Part shown: piece by piece, positions 1 through 12,200 of the stretch
Position numbering within the stretch: position 1 is the stretch's first letter
Layout of the letters: each line of letters starts with the position of its first letter
Origin: Neltuma alba
Lineage: Eukaryota; Streptophyta; Magnoliopsida; Fabales; Fabaceae
Reading direction: 5' to 3'
Assembly (NCBI RefSeq): GCF_004799145.2
Contig: NW_021635484.1
Coordinates: forward strand, 248,001-312,000
Length of the DNA: 64,000 nt
Program-made: the position numbers and the translations under genes
Notes under the pieces: generated by a model
Seen by the model: only the letters and a program-made list of their open reading frames with translations
What the model was told of the DNA's origin: nothing
Databases searched by the model: none

Positions 1-1112
1 GCCTAACTTCGGAAAGTCATAACTTCTTACACAGAGCTCCGATTGTGACGTTTTACCACTCATTTTAAAGGGAAAAATAAGATCTATTTGCATGCCAAAT
101 TTCAGGGAAAAAGTCAACCGTTTGACCAGGGTCTTCGTTGGTCAAAGTTTGGTCAAATCTAGACCATTTTTATCCCCCTTTTTCACTAATTCTAACAGCA
201 TTTCGTTTTTCACTATAATCATACCATAATCACATGTAAAGCTATTCTATCATTAATATACATTCCAAAATGGGTATCATATCATGTATTTATGAACATA
301 GTATGCTTACATGGCTTGAAAGAGAAAGGTTCAAAACCGTATAATACATTACATAATTCATAACTTCTTCAAGCCATGACTATTTCCTTTCCTTTCTCCT
401 TGGCAGTAGTGGCACCTAGGATATCATGTTATAGGAGGAATGAGATTTCATAGAAATCCCAGTAGCATTGAACATACAACCATCAAGTCAACATGCATAA
501 GATGTCATGCTACATGCAGTAAAATAACATTTCTAGTCTTTATGCCATGCCATAATCATTCTGTATCCCTGCCATCATATCATGGAGCATATAATCATTC
601 TGGTCAAAACTCAATCACGCAAGAGCCAAGGCATACATTGCAAGGAGTTCACATCATCTGTACATAAACATTCTCATGGCACATAAACACACATAGCAGA
701 TACACCAAATGCAGATCAACAAAATAATTGCAGTTCACGCTACCTCAATTCCACGCTTAACGTTTCCTCCTTGTTCCCTTGCTGGAGATCCTCCTAGGTT
801 TCCAGAAGAGTTGCCTATCCACTATACAGTAAGGGTATGGTAAATTCCATATCCAGTATACCATTCTTTCTCAATATAATGCTACCCTTGTATCTTTCAA
901 TTTATAATTTCTGTATACCTTTCCTAATCTTTTGGACCTTGGTTTGACCAAGCCTTAATCCTCAATTAAGGTCTTGGAATTCTTCCTTAATCCATGATTA
1001 ATCATGCTTTCTTGGTTAATCACTAACCCTTAATCCTTAATCCAATATTTAATTAAGGTCCTCAAGTCACATAGTCATAATCCTCTAAGATTAAATCACT
1101 AATCCCTTTTTG

Positions 1113-1294
1113 GATTAACCATTAATCATTCTCTAATCAACATGATTAACCATTAATTATTCCTTAATCAACATGATTAATCATTAATCATTCTCTAATA
1201 TGATTAAGCTTTAATCAATCCTTATTTAACATGATTAATCATTAATCATTCTCTAGTCAATATGATCAAGCTTTAATCATTCCTTAATCAACAT
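1113..1294. repeat. 31-bp minisatellite, six units, in an LTR
   Basis: Six head-to-tail units start at 1113, 1144, 1175, 1202, 1233 and 1264. Five are 31 bp and one is 27 bp. Each starts with GATTAA or GATCAA and most end in CAACAT or AATAT. A partial seventh unit follows at 1295. A wider zone of TTAATCA-type words runs from about 950 to 1450. The array lies inside the minus-strand LTR, upstream (in LTR sense) of its 3' end. Confidence 0.9.
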
Positions 1295-1653
1295 GACTAA
1301 TCATAATTAAACATCCTTCAATTAGCATAACTAATCACAAATTAATTAGGGTAGCTAACCTTAATCACTTACTAATCCTTAATCAAATAACATGATTAAT
1401 CTTAGCTATCACTAAACTATAATTAATCAAGGTAATTAATCCTAATCTTCCTCAAATAAATAATCAACTAAAAATAATTAACACTTAGGGAGATAAACAT
1501 ACCTTAATTAGCGCTTAATCGGCGATTAGAGGTGTCTAAGCTTGCTTTCTCTCTTTCTCTCTCTTCTTTCTTCCTTTCTCTCTCCTAGAACTCAAGAACA
1601 CAAAATTCTCTCCCAACAAAACCTCTTGGCCGAATTCTTCATGAAAGGGGGGG

Positions 1654-1661
1654 TATTTATA
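1654..1661 (-). promoter_or_regulatory. TATA box of the 1-2634 LTR
   Basis: TATAAATA on the minus strand, followed on that strand by a C-rich stretch. The same arrangement occurs in the other Tekay LTRs here, about 1 kb from the LTR start. Confidence 0.55.
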
Positions 1662-2968
1662 GGCCTTGATATTTCAAAATGCCGAAAATGCCCTTCGGGA
1701 AAAAGATGCGATCTCGGCCGTCCATTTTTTCCTACTTTACACATGGACAAATCTTAGGGCACACACCATAACAAAGTGACACATGTAGGGACACCTAATC
1801 ACCATGTGATTTTCATGTGGAAAATAAATATTATTTTATTGTTTTGTCTCTTATTTCCCTTTATGCCCTTGAACAATTTGGAAAATTCCAACTTTGTCCT
1901 CCCCTTCTAATTTTGGCCGAATTATTGCTCTTAATATTGGAAAAATATGACTCATCCAATAACCAGTGCAATCCACCGATTATTTGTGTATTTCCGGTCC
2001 GATTTTCCAATAATCCTGTCCAATTTACTGTCACAAAATTTTGATTTCAACACCTCATTAAATTCCCCTCATTCCAAGGGTAATCCATGATTTTTCTCAA
2101 GTTTTATCTCCCTCTATAATTTTCTAAATTTTATTCTGTCAAAAATCACTATTCTACCGATAATAATTCGGTAATAAATATTCTTTAAGCTAACCTTTGC
2201 ACATCCAAAGGTGGGAAATAATTTTATAAATTAGGATAATATGTCACATAATTTATCCATATTTTTCCTTGAATTTTTGAGGCCTCTATATATTTTAAAT
2301 AATGGAAATTGGCTAATTTTCCTTAATTAGCCAAAAATTCTAATAATTACAAATAACTCCCTGGTAAATTATTTTTAATCTCATATTCATCTTCTAAGCC
2401 TCAAATATTATTCTGTACCCTCCTTTCTATTTTTCATGATTTTCTGGGAATTTTCAGGAATTTTGGACATTATTTCCAATACTGCCCTTTCTTGACTGAT
2501 CTTTTCAAGAATGACGGTTATGTCCCTATCCTGATTTTTCCTCATAGCCTGGATCCTCTACCAGTCTACTATACTATTTGGCCTTAGTTAGTCACAAATC
2601 ATTCATCAACTAGAATAAAATTATCAGGGTGTGACAACTGAGCCATAAGAGTGAGAGTACAATACCTCTTTAGGAATTGAAGATGAGTACCAAGGATGAG
2701 TTTAAGATACGAAAACCTCCTTCAGTGGTAACCTAGTACAGAGAGAGCACCCATGACTTCCTTCTAGATAACCTTATCATTGATTAAGTTGAGCTCAATT
2801 CTCTTTTGATTAACAAAGGAAGGCCAGAGTTAGAGAAATAGAGCCACAAGTCCTGAACAAGAGACATTTAGGCTAGCTCTAGATACGGGAAGAGCCCCTT
2901 ATTATACAGTGACAGACTAAATATTGACGGGCAGATCCCTAAGATGAGGCTAAAGTTAAGAATGTAAG

Positions 2969-4156
2969 TGATTTGTAACCTTTTATAGACCTTGGAGGTT
3001 AAATCAAAATTTTTGTCCAAGGATTGCACTATAGGGTTCAACCCCAGGTCGTTTCGCTTAATTGGAGCTTATGAACTAGATCTAAGCTAACTTGGATGCC
3101 AAGCAATGCAAACTAAACATAAAAGGGGGTTTTGGTTTTTTGAAAACATTAAGTGAATTGAACTGAATGATAACAAAAATATTTTTTGGATTTTAGGGAA
3201 ATGAGAAATTAATGATGATAAACAAATAACCAAACAATGATAAACATCCTCTTAAAAGTGTGCTGTGGGAGTAGAATTTACTAAGTTTCAATTGTTAAAC
3301 CTCAAAGTACTCTTTAGGTCCAGAATCTTAAGTAATGGAACTCCATTACTCAAGATTCTGTTAAGTGCCCTTAGCATGTGTAGAAATTCATAAACTCATA
3401 GTTGAACTAAGATTAAACTACTCCTTTTCTTAGCTCATTGAACTCCAGCCATTGCTACACCTCTAAGTGGAAAAGAAACGCCTAGCCACGCATAGAAATC
3501 TGAAGCATCTCAAATAGGAATGAATCTGAGCTTCCCATAGTGGAGGATTTCAGTAGAAAAAAGGAAGAACATTAGGGTTGGATGAGATAGATATGAGAAA
3601 GAATGAAATAGAGGCTGTCTATAGAGTGAATGATCTCACTTCCCCTAAAAATAGGGTTTCTAAACCTGTAATGAAGTGTACTAGGTCGGTTTGTGTGAGT
3701 GGGTAGGTAAAATTTCTAAAAATGGTTCAAGTCTGGGCTGCTGATTCGAAGAGTTCACCGCAGCAAAGGTATGGTTTCGTCGTGGCTAACCATGGGTGAG
3801 AAGTCTTCTGGTTGAAGTTCTAAATTTCACTGCGCAAAGGCATGAGTTGGCCATAGTAAAACCTAGCAGAGACGTTAATGTTGCCTCTTATGTGTTGCGC
3901 GCCCTTAATCTTCACTCTTGGCTCTACTTCTTGAGTGTTCTGAAATGAAAAGTAATGGTTTGAGGAATCAATTATCTCAAAAATCAACTAAGTGCAATTA
4001 ATGAATAAATATGACAATTTTACCCTCAAATACCACAAACTTTAAAACAAGGGCTCTCAAACTTAAATAAGCACAACTAACATCAAAATAAGCCAAAAAG
4101 AGTAACAACAACCTTGAATTTGTCATCAAATAATATAAACAATTTGAGCTTAATCA
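2969..4156 (-). mobile_element. Solo LTR of Athila-type element, target duplication GTAAG
   Basis: The insert starts TGATTTGTAACC and ends GCTTAATCA. It is flanked on both sides by GTAAG (2964-2968 and 4157-4161). Removing it restores a sequence colinear with Tk-b (reverse complement around 16750). The content matches the 34467-35996 LTR in the same orientation, including the 'gacaattttacc', 'agggctctcaa' and 'agccaaaa' stretches. At 1188 bp it is shorter than the 1530-bp copy. It contains a decayed set of the GC-rich palindromic boxes at 3758-3856. It lies minus in a plus host. Confidence 0.9.
3758..3856. repeat. Decayed paired palindromic boxes in Athila-type LTR
   Basis: Four box remnants have core positions 3758, 3780, 3830 and 3851 (spacings 22, 50, 21). 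The sequences are mutated forms of TTCGCCGCGGCGAA, for example ttcaccgcagcaaa and ttcgtcgtggctaa. The spacing matches the better-preserved arrays at 35529-35697 and 39764-40009. Confidence 0.75.
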
Positions 4157-4529
4157 GTAAGCTGAAAAGACCTGACAAGGATATAACAAGAAGGGTCTAA
4201 GATAGCAAAGTACCAATGTTTGAGCCCATCAGTAACAGTGCCTCAGATTCTCGTCAGTACTATTCAGTTAAGCGTGTTTGGGCAAGAGTACCCCAATGAT
4301 GGGATGACCCTTGGGAAGTAATGTAAGAGTGTGTAAAGGCCAGAATTGTCAGCCATTTTTGGCAAGAATACACCAAGTTCAGCAAGATGGAGGATAAAGT
4401 TAAGGTAAAAAAAAAAGATAGTCTAGAGTTGACAGAAGAAATGAGCCTATAAAGACAATATTAAAAGCACCTTACTGAATGGCTCTAAACAAGATGGCAT
4501 AGTTAAAGAAATAGATAGAGGAGCTGAAT

Positions 4530-5270
4530 AAGGTAAAGGTGAAGAATAAATATCCCTTGTCACGGATTGATGATCTGCTAAACTAGCTAGTTAAAGCTAT
4601 GATATTCTCAAAGATTGATTTATGATCTGGATACCACCAGCTGAGGATAAAAGCTAAGGAAATTTTAAAGATTGCTTTTAGGACCCGATATGGACACTAT
4701 GAGTTCTTAGTGATGCTGTTTGGATTAACGAATGCCCCTGCAATCTTCATGGATTATATGCGCTAGATTTTTCGCCCATACTTAGATCGGTTTGTCGTAG
4801 TCTTCGTTGATGACATCTTTCTGTACTCTAAATCTCAAGAGGAACATGAGCAACATCTAAGGACTGTTCTGAGTACACTAAGGGAGAAACAGCTTTATGC
4901 CAAGCTCAGTAAATATGACTTTTGGTTAGACGAAGTTAGATTCCTAGACCACTTAATTAAGCAAGAAGGTGTGGCCGTAGATCCTAATAAAGTTGAAGCA
5001 ATACTCAACTGGGAACAGCCAAGATGGTAATAGAGATAAGAAGTTTCTTAAGGTTGGCAGGTTACCATAGGAGATTCATACGGGGTCAACATAGAACTAT
5101 TCTGTGATTATAAGAGCCTCAGTACCTATAAGATCAAAAAGAGCTAAACATGAGGTAGAGGAGATGGATGGAATTACTCAAAGACTATGACTACCAGATC
5201 AAGTACCATCCAGGAAAGGCCAATATAGTGGCTAATGTCTTAAATAGGAAGGTGGTATAGGTGGCAACCT
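4530..5270 (+). pseudogene. Decayed gypsy reverse transcriptase / RNase H (Tk-a)
   Basis: This is the remains of the pol RT domain, which copies element RNA into DNA in the cytoplasmic particle. Translated pieces show NKYPLSRIDDLL (about 4550), FRTRYGHYEFLVMLFGLTNA (4678-4737), the catalytic block FVVVFVDDI (about 4790-4817, with the two aspartates kept), and the thumb-region FLRLAGYHRRFI (about 5043-5078). Several in-frame stops are present (for example near 4580, 4623 and 4765). The RNase H domain is mostly deleted. After the thumb the sequence jumps to its C-terminal end, recognisable by YHPGKAN (about 5203-5223). Known for the family: RT-RNase H is about 400 residues; here roughly half remains. 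It is nonfunctional. Confidence 0.85.
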
Positions 5271-5529
5271 TGATAATTAAAGAGGGTGAATTGTTAGAAG
5301 CCATCAGAGATTGGGGTCGTATCTATTAGATGAAGTTAACATATGATAAAGCAGAAGAATATAGGATAGAGGTCTTGTTAATGGAATGTATAGAAAAAGC
5401 TCAAAGAAGGGATGAATTAGCAAGAACCATTATGGCTAGAGTACTAAACATCGAAATAAGAGATTTTGAAATCTCAACTGAGGGAATATTAAATTATAGA
5501 GAATGAACCTATGTCCTTCTAGTAAATGG

Positions 5530-6510
5530 TCTCAGGAAACAAATTCTAGATGAGGCACATAAGAGTAAGTACATGATTCATCCGGGAATGACTAAGATGC
5601 CTCACATGCCAGAAAATAAATATAGAGCACTAAAAACCGTTAGGGTTTCTACAAACCCTAGATCTCCCTAAGTGGAAATAGGATAGCATTTCTATGTATT
5701 TTATTGTAGGATTACCTCGTACGTCATCAGGTTATGATGCGATATGGGTCATAGTTGATTATTTAACAAAGTTGGCCTATTTCCTAGCAAATAAAGTTAA
5801 TTGTGCACCAGAAAAGTGAGCGAGATTATACATTAAGGAGATCGTTAGATTTTATAGGGTACCAAAGGACATCGTGATGAATAGAGACCAAAGGTTATTT
5901 CTAGATTCTAGAAAAAGATGCAAGAAGCTATGGGAACCAAGTTGAGTCTCAGTACGGCTTATCACTCGTAAACAAAGCAAACGATCCAAACTTTGAAAGA
6001 TATGTTAAGGGCATATACTTTATATTTTAAAAGGAAACTGGGATGAGTACTTGCTATTGGCAGAGTTTACTTACAAAAATAGCTATCATTCCATCCTTTA
6101 AATGGCCCCATTTGAAGCTCTGTACGTGAGAAAGAGTAGATCCTCGATTTGCTGGACAGAACTTGAAAGGAGGAAGGTTTAGGATCCAGATATAGTAGAT
6201 TGAACCTCTAAGTAAATAAAGCTAATCAAACAGAAGTTGCTTATAGCTCAAAGTAGACATAAAGATCACGCCGATAATAGGTAGGAAACATTAGAGTTTC
6301 GGGTTGGAGATCATGTGTTTTTAAGAGTTTCTTCAACCACTAGCATAGGTCGGTTTATTAAAACGAAATAGTTGACGCAAAAGTATGTAGGACTATTTGA
6401 GATTGTGGAGCGGTAAGTCCTTATTTGGATATATTCAAGCATGCTAAATAAGATAAAGAAAGGGATATTCTCCTCGGGTAACCTCTCAGTGGCAATCAAA
6501 CTAGAGGTTT
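5530..6510 (+). pseudogene. Decayed gypsy integrase (Tk-a)
   Basis: The zinc-binding N-terminus is recognisable only by its two-histidine part (EAHKSKYMIHPGMTKM, about 5550-5597). The paired cysteines have been deleted. The catalytic core follows at about 5665: SMYFIVGLPRTSSGYDAIWV, then VDYLTKLAYF, then RVPKDIVMNRDQ (about 5855-5890). Further stops and a deletion lie before the C-terminal part GDHVFLRV (about 6308-6331) and KYVGLFEIVER (about 6380-6412). The stretch that normally leads into a chromodomain is lost between about 6420 and 6540. Chromovirus integrase inserts the cDNA. This copy cannot. Confidence 0.85.
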
Positions 6511-6541
6511 AGCCCTAAAATTTCTAGGACAAAATTTCTTT

Positions 6542-6556
6542 AAAGAGCGGGAGAAT
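6542..6556 (+). other. Polypurine tract of Tk-a
   Basis: AAAGAGCGGGAGAAT lies directly 5' of the LTR start TGTCATATCC at 6557. This purine run primes plus-strand DNA synthesis in LTR retrotransposons. One C interrupts it. Confidence 0.8.
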
Positions 6557-9413
6557 TGTCATATCCCAGATTTTAGGCCTAGAAGCCCACAAAGTACCCT
6601 AAAGAAGGTAGGCAACCAAGCCCCTTTAAGCAGAAGTCCCAAAGAGGTGAAAGAAAGTTAAAGTAATTTCAAGGACTAAACTACAGAGTGAAAGTTTCCA
6701 GGGGCTAAAATGTAATTAAAGTTAAAAGTTATAGTAAAGTCTTAAAGGCCTAAAAAGAGAAAAGAGGCTAGATACAAGCCAAAGGTTCAATTCGAAGCTT
6801 GAAAGAGATGGTTTTACAAGGTTGACCCCAAATAGGGGTAAAACTGTAAATTCAGAAAGGTACAAACTATTAGGGGTAAAAATAGAAAGTATACAAAAAA
6901 TTCCAGAAAAATCCTTGAAAATGGAAAATAATATTCCAAGACTCTTTTGTGAAGAAAAATGATGAAAATACCCCTAAGGCAACTTAAATGGAATTTATAA
7001 GGTTATAGCTAGTAAAAAGTACACCGTTTAAGGTAATTATTTAAATTAGCAAGAGACCTCAAAAATATACATAAAAATGAAGTTAAATAGTTAAAAGGTT
7101 GTGCTAATTTATAAAATTAGTCCCATAACCAGAAGGCCAGTGGAATGGCTTTAATAAAATAAAAAGCCATTTATGCCGATAAAAAGGTATTTTAGTAAAT
7201 ATTTTTATACAAGGCTTAAAGGAAGTGTTATGTGCTGAGAAAATTCACAGATATTTCTAAAAGAAAAATGAATTTATGGAGTAGACAGAAGAATTTTCTG
7301 AGCTCCAAAAGGCTATTAAGAAAGTCGGATAAATGTGAGCTAAGTAAGTTAGGAGGAAACTTAGGGATTAAGTTTTGATCCAATGACTAGGAATTAATCT
7401 CCATTCTCTTCCACCAAATTTTTGACACCTAGCACTTCTAGAAGAATGATGTAAGAGATGATGTAATGATAATGTAAAAGTACACTTAAAGTACCAGCAT
7501 TGCCCTTACCATTTCTATTAACTTCCAAGGGCATTTTAGTCCATTCAAGGCCAAAGTTTGGCTATAAATAGAGCCTGTCCCCCCTATATTTTTTTAACCA
7601 AGATGAGTTTGAGAGGGTAAACTCTTGCAAAATGTTTTCTTGAAGATCAATCAACAAGAAACCATCTACCTAAGCTTGGATAAAAGGTTAACTTTATGTT
7701 CTACCTTGTATTTTGCTTTGTATCCCCTAAGGGTAGGTACTGGCTTAAATTTATGAGAAGTAAGGGAGGATGATTTTGATGTTAAACTTAGTTAGGACAC
7801 ATTGATTAGAGGTTGTTTCAAGTAGATCTATGTTGAAATTGGAAAAATTGTATGATTATTGGGTATAGTGTTCAGCCAAACTTGGTTATGCACTCTAGGA
7901 TGTGATTTTGATGATTCTAATGCTTCCAATGGGTTTAAAATGGAAAATAACATAGGGTGAACCTAAAGAACAAGCATTGGAAGCATGGGAATTAAAGTTA
8001 GAATTTTTGGATTTCAAAACCCCCTATTCAGCCAATAGTGATTTTTGGGGAAGGAGTTGGATTTTCTTTAATCTAAACTCATATTTGGATTCCTTGGCTG
8101 AAATTGTGTAGGATTGGTCTAATGGAACAATTTTTATAAAGCTAGAACATTAATCCAAAAATTAAGAGAAAGAGGTTAAGTTTAAGAGAGTTAGTCTAGA
8201 ATCTTGTGTAATCTCTTGGTCCTAATAGATAGTATGATTATTGTGGCTATGTTTAGGATGTTGAAACATCCAAGAGGATATTTGATAATGTTGACCAAAA
8301 ACCCACATGGTTGGGAAGTCAAGGGAATCAAAGGAAAAGCAAGAGGAAAGCTTGAAGTATAAGGTAGTGAACTTACCTATTGTCATTGCTTGATGTTGTA
8401 TGCTTACGTGTTGCTCTGTACATGTTATTTGAATGTTATTGTGACATGTTTTGTTCACTGTAATTACTATTTGTTATGAGTAGATTATGTCTCTATGGCC
8501 ATGCATCAAGAAGGTAGCCTTAAGCATGCTAATATGTCATTAATTAATAAGAGAATAAGCAAGTTACATGTAGTGCATTAGCATCCATCTAGCATGATTA
8601 ATATGGTATTATTTGCTATTGAGACTCCCCCGAATCTCACCCTTCCCTAGCTAACCATTTAGATCAATCAATGGCGGGTAATAATAGAGAAGGAAGGAGA
8701 AGAAAGTGGAAAATTACTCATGTTTTAATGAATGGGATTGTTGATGAATGTATAATTTTCCTATTTTGTAAATTATGTTTATGGATGCCCATGATGCAAT
8801 ATATGTGTTAAGGATGTCTATGGCATGAATGGAAATATATAAGAATGAATAGAAAAGAGTAAGCCCAAGTTATGCATACCAAAGTAATAAAAAAAAATTA
8901 TAGCAAGAATTGTTTAAGAGATAAAACATAAGTCCTAGAATAGGCAGATTCTAGCTCTAATTTGACCTACCATATGAATAAAATAAGCCACAAAATTTGG
9001 CTGGCTTATAGTACACATTCCAAGCTTTAAATCAAGAGGTAGATCACCTTAATTGGATGTGTATATTAAGAGATATGATTTTCTAAAATTAGGGCACAGA
9101 ATCTAGAAGTTCCAGAATTTACCAAATGACTACTAGAGTTTAATGAATAAACTGTACGAACTAGCAAGATATAAGTCCAGTTGATATTTTTCTCTTAAAG
9201 AGCTTTCTATAAAATTTTGGAGTACCTCCATGTAATTTTTCTAGAATTGGTTATAATTTTTCAAAGTTGGACCTATAATTTGAAAATTGCCCAATGAAAA
9301 CTATTTTTCTGTAAATCAGCGTCTAGTTATGTTTTTATGAGCTCAAGGCCATCCAAAGTGGTCTAATATGGCTCTAAATAGACTCTAAGGTATTATAGAA
9401 GTAAGGTGTGACA
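6557..9413 (+). mobile_element. 3' LTR of Tk-a, 2857 bp
   Basis: It starts TGTCATATCCCAGATTTTAGG right after the polypurine tract and ends AAGTAAGGTGTGACA. The TATA box is at 7563-7570. The order of segments matches the LTRs at 29301-31992 and 45263-50405. No coding gene was seen in it; the ORF at 8222-8458 on the minus strand is a chance ORF. Confidence 0.88.
7563..7570 (+). promoter_or_regulatory. TATA box of Tk-a 3' LTR
   Basis: TATAAATA follows TTTGGC, the same context as in the four other plus-strand Tekay LTRs of the window. The position is about 1 kb into the LTR. It is the likely pol II start region. Confidence 0.6.
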
Positions 9414-10635
9414 TCCTTCGTGGCCAAAATTTTGGCTAGGTTGAGAGCAAGAAAGGGAGAAGAAATTTGGCCAAAAGAGAAAGAAGGAGGGGGAAGAGAA
9501 GATAAAGCAAAACTTATGTTAAATCAAGTGCTAAATCAAGGTAGGAGCTTAAATTTACTTCTAGGTTATGATGTTCTATAATTTGATAGTTTTAAATAAA
9601 AGGTTAGAAATCGTAGGGTTTGGTATTGTTCAATTTGGTTTATGATGAGATATGGATGATTTAAAGCTTATATTTGGATTAGGGGACAGAAAATGGTTGA
9701 AAGATGGTGTTTAAATTTTGTTTTTGGATGAATTCCAACTTGTAAAACCTAGGGTTATGATTCGGCCATAAGTTCTTAGAGCTAAGGTTTGATTTTTGTT
9801 AATTTGATGCATCCAATGGATTTAGGAGGTGAAATTGTGTAGGGATATGTGAAAAATATGTGTTCGAAAGCATTAAAATTGAAAATAAAATTTTTGAATT
9901 TCAAGAGTATACCTCTCAGCCAAGACTAGTTATAGGGGAAGGAATTATATTCTGATAAATCTAAGTTCATTTATGGATTCTGCAAGAAAAAACATGTAGG
10001 AAAAGTATATGGGAGTTAAGTTAAAGAAGATAATGCTAAAACCCTAAAATAAAGGTTAAAGGGTTAGGGTTTTAGGTAAAATTGTTTAATGATAGGTATT
10101 GGCATTAACCAAGAGAGAGCTAAAGAACAAGAGGAAGGAATTAAGGAATCAAGTTTATAAGAAAATAGCAAGAGCTTGCAATTTTACTATGAATTGCATT
10201 AGTTGTTTTTGTTATGTGTATGTGTCATGATGTGATTGAGTATAGATTATGAAATGAGTTTAAATCCTTACATTAATGCCTTAGAAAATATATATAGTTG
10301 AGTTGTTGAATGGTATGTTATGTGCTCCCTTTTCATGGCATATTATTGGCATATTAATACTTGTATATAATATAAACTAACCTTGCATTTTGATACTATG
10401 ATTGATGTTCTTTGCTATTATGATTTCTTTGAAATTGTACCCCCCTTTTTATATGAAATTGATCAATATGAGTTGGCTCTTCAAGGGACAAAAGAAAGAA
10501 TGTGGACGCATGAAGAATTATGTTTAAAATATTATGCATGTCACGTGTTATGTAATCATAAGAATTATAGATTTTACATAGTATTCATGTAAATGCTTGT
10601 ACGGATGATGTTCCTAACTCTTGAAAAGTTCTGTA
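9414..10635 (+). mobile_element. Fragment of a Tekay-like LTR, plus strand
   Basis: It has the middle and right part of an LTR related to the 33331-39359 family. The segment near 10175-10300 resembles 38100-38400, and the 'tgctattatgatttctttgaaat' region (10418-10436) parallels 38540-38562. Both ends are lost, and it is bounded by Tk-a on the left and a minus LTR on the right. The ORF at 10383-10592 shows no known domain. Confidence 0.5.
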
Positions 10636-12200
10636 TGAAACATCCTTCCTTTAACCCCTCAGAGTATACACTTCTAAGCGCTACGATTCAAGCAAATCAC
10701 AAACCAAGCCCGTAGATTAAAAATTTACATTTTTGTTCTAAGGTCACTTTTTATTGTTTAAATTCCAGAGTATAGGTCAAGCTTCAAAAATTCATATTTG
10801 ATTTCCATATTTGATTTCAATGAATTAAAACATACTTCCATAGCATAATCCTACACAAAATCACATTTTAAATCCATTGGAACCATTCAAATTTATTGAA
10901 ACAATTCCTACCCTTGAGTTTTGAGTTGGCCGAACTGAATACTCATAGGTCCTAGGGTAATTTCTTCCATAACCCATTCAAAACAGCACCATACATCAAC
11001 AACACAAGCTCATACTCAATTTGCTATCCTTTCCTAGCACTTCCAGCATAACAAAAATGAACAACACTTCCCCCTCACTTTAAGTCACAGTTTGGCCAAG
11101 GAAAAAGCATCAAATTAAAGCCTAAACATACCTCAAGGAGTCTTGGATTAAAGCTTGATGATAAACCTTGGATTGGAGGTGATTTGAGGAGTGTTTGGAA
11201 GCCAAGAAGAAAGTTGTGCAGAACCTCCCCTCTATTGTCCCAATTCTGTCCGAATTTTGAGTGCCTTGTGGGGGTATTTATAGAGCTCATTTGCTTCCCA
11301 AAAACCTGCCCTTGGGCAGCTATTTTTGCCCCAAATTAAGTGCTAAGGTCGGCCAAAATGAAGGACAAATCCTAGCCACACATGCTTTGACTTACTTTCC
11401 AAGAGAGTTGATCCAATGGTTGAAAATTTGCCCAGCACACAAGCCAGCTGTTCTGATCATAATGATCACGAATTTGGGCCTTATTGGATGCTAACTAAAT
11501 GGTAAAAACTGATTAGGAAGCAATGGAATTGGTTAGGGTAATTTAAAAATTCATTTGGTCACATAATACCCGATTTCTTGCCCTCTACTAGGAAAAATAG
11601 CTAGGGGCTTTAAAAATTCCATTTCTTTTCATGATAATTATCTATTTATTCCAAAAGTAGGATCTGGAAGTTTTGGGAATTTTTCAAAACCTCTAGGTAT
11701 TTATTTCACATTTTCTCCAGAATCGGATCTTTACCGATAGGAATTCGGAAGTAAATTCCTCATAAATTATTTTCTGCATTTCCAATGCTTGGAAAAAAAT
11801 TTATAAATTCATAAATATTCCTAGGGAGTGTATCCATATTTTTCCTTGAATTTTTGGAGTCCTTAGGTAATTAAAATAATTATATCACTTTAATTCCCCT
11901 TTATTTTTCCCTATTTTCCCAAAAATAATTAATTTTTTGGGAATTTTCACCAAAATTTATTTTGGGCCATTCTCACTCCCAAAACATCATAGGTGACTCA
12001 AAAACCTCTAATTCCACCTTTTCTATTTTTAGGGAATTTTTGAGAACTTTTCTCAAAATTACCATTTTGCCCCTAAGGATCCGATAAAGTTAGTTTCGTC
12101 CCATTTTGGGTTTCCATGCTTTACTCATACCTTATGCTTATCAATCATATCTCATTTCTCACATTCCCATTACTAGGGTTTCAAATTTTGGGATGTTACA
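10636..12200 (-). mobile_element. Truncated minus-strand LTR, same family as 33331-39359
   Basis: On the minus strand it begins at 12200 with TGTAACATCCCAAAATTTG. It follows the 33331-34466 LTR very closely, then the segment found at 36002-36120 and 37654-37800. It then jumps to an LTR end (TGAAACATCC on the plus strand at 10636). At 1565 bp it lacks about half of the 2.96-kb family LTR. The TATA box is on the minus strand at 11275-11282. No matching target duplication was seen, so the left end may be a deletion junction. Confidence 0.75.
11275..11282 (-). promoter_or_regulatory. TATA box of the 10636-12200 LTR
   Basis: TATAAATA on the minus strand. The sister copy at about 34248 has a mutated version (TATAGATA), so this copy preserves the better promoter element. 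Confidence 0.5.

Larger units (their letters stand above)
1..2634 (-). mobile_element. Tekay-like LTR, minus strand, cut by left window edge
   Basis: Read on the minus strand this begins at 2634 with TGTCACACCCTGATAAT, the typical start of the chromovirus LTRs in this window. It has a TATA box (TATAAATA, minus, 1654-1661) and a segment at about 440-465 matching the 'gagatttc..aaatctc' stretch of the other Tekay LTRs. The 3' end of the LTR lies beyond position 1. To the right it abuts gypsy internal sequence (2635 onward) of opposite orientation, so it is probably a solo LTR inserted in Tk-a. The missing left end prevents a target-site check. The ORFs inside (440-667, 1542-1757, 1817-2044) have no recognisable domain. 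Confidence 0.7.
2635..9413 (+). mobile_element. Tk-a: 5'-truncated Tekay/Del chromovirus with 3' LTR
   Basis: Order on the plus strand: a spacer upstream of RT (2635-2968 and 4162 to about 4420), reverse transcriptase, an RNase H remnant, integrase, polypurine tract, and 3' LTR (6557-9413). The 5' LTR and gag are missing. An Athila-type solo LTR interrupts the spacer at 2969-4156. The 2635-2968 stretch aligns with the reverse complement of about 16780-17110 in Tk-b, which places it in a gypsy internal region. The element is dead: stops and deletions occur in every domain. Assignment to Tekay rests on the RT and integrase motifs and the long LTR. Confidence 0.85.

Noticed and set aside
10383..10592. 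69-codon ORF as a small gene
   Set aside because: Lies in an LTR fragment; the sister LTR at 38100-38600 does not keep the frame; no domain.
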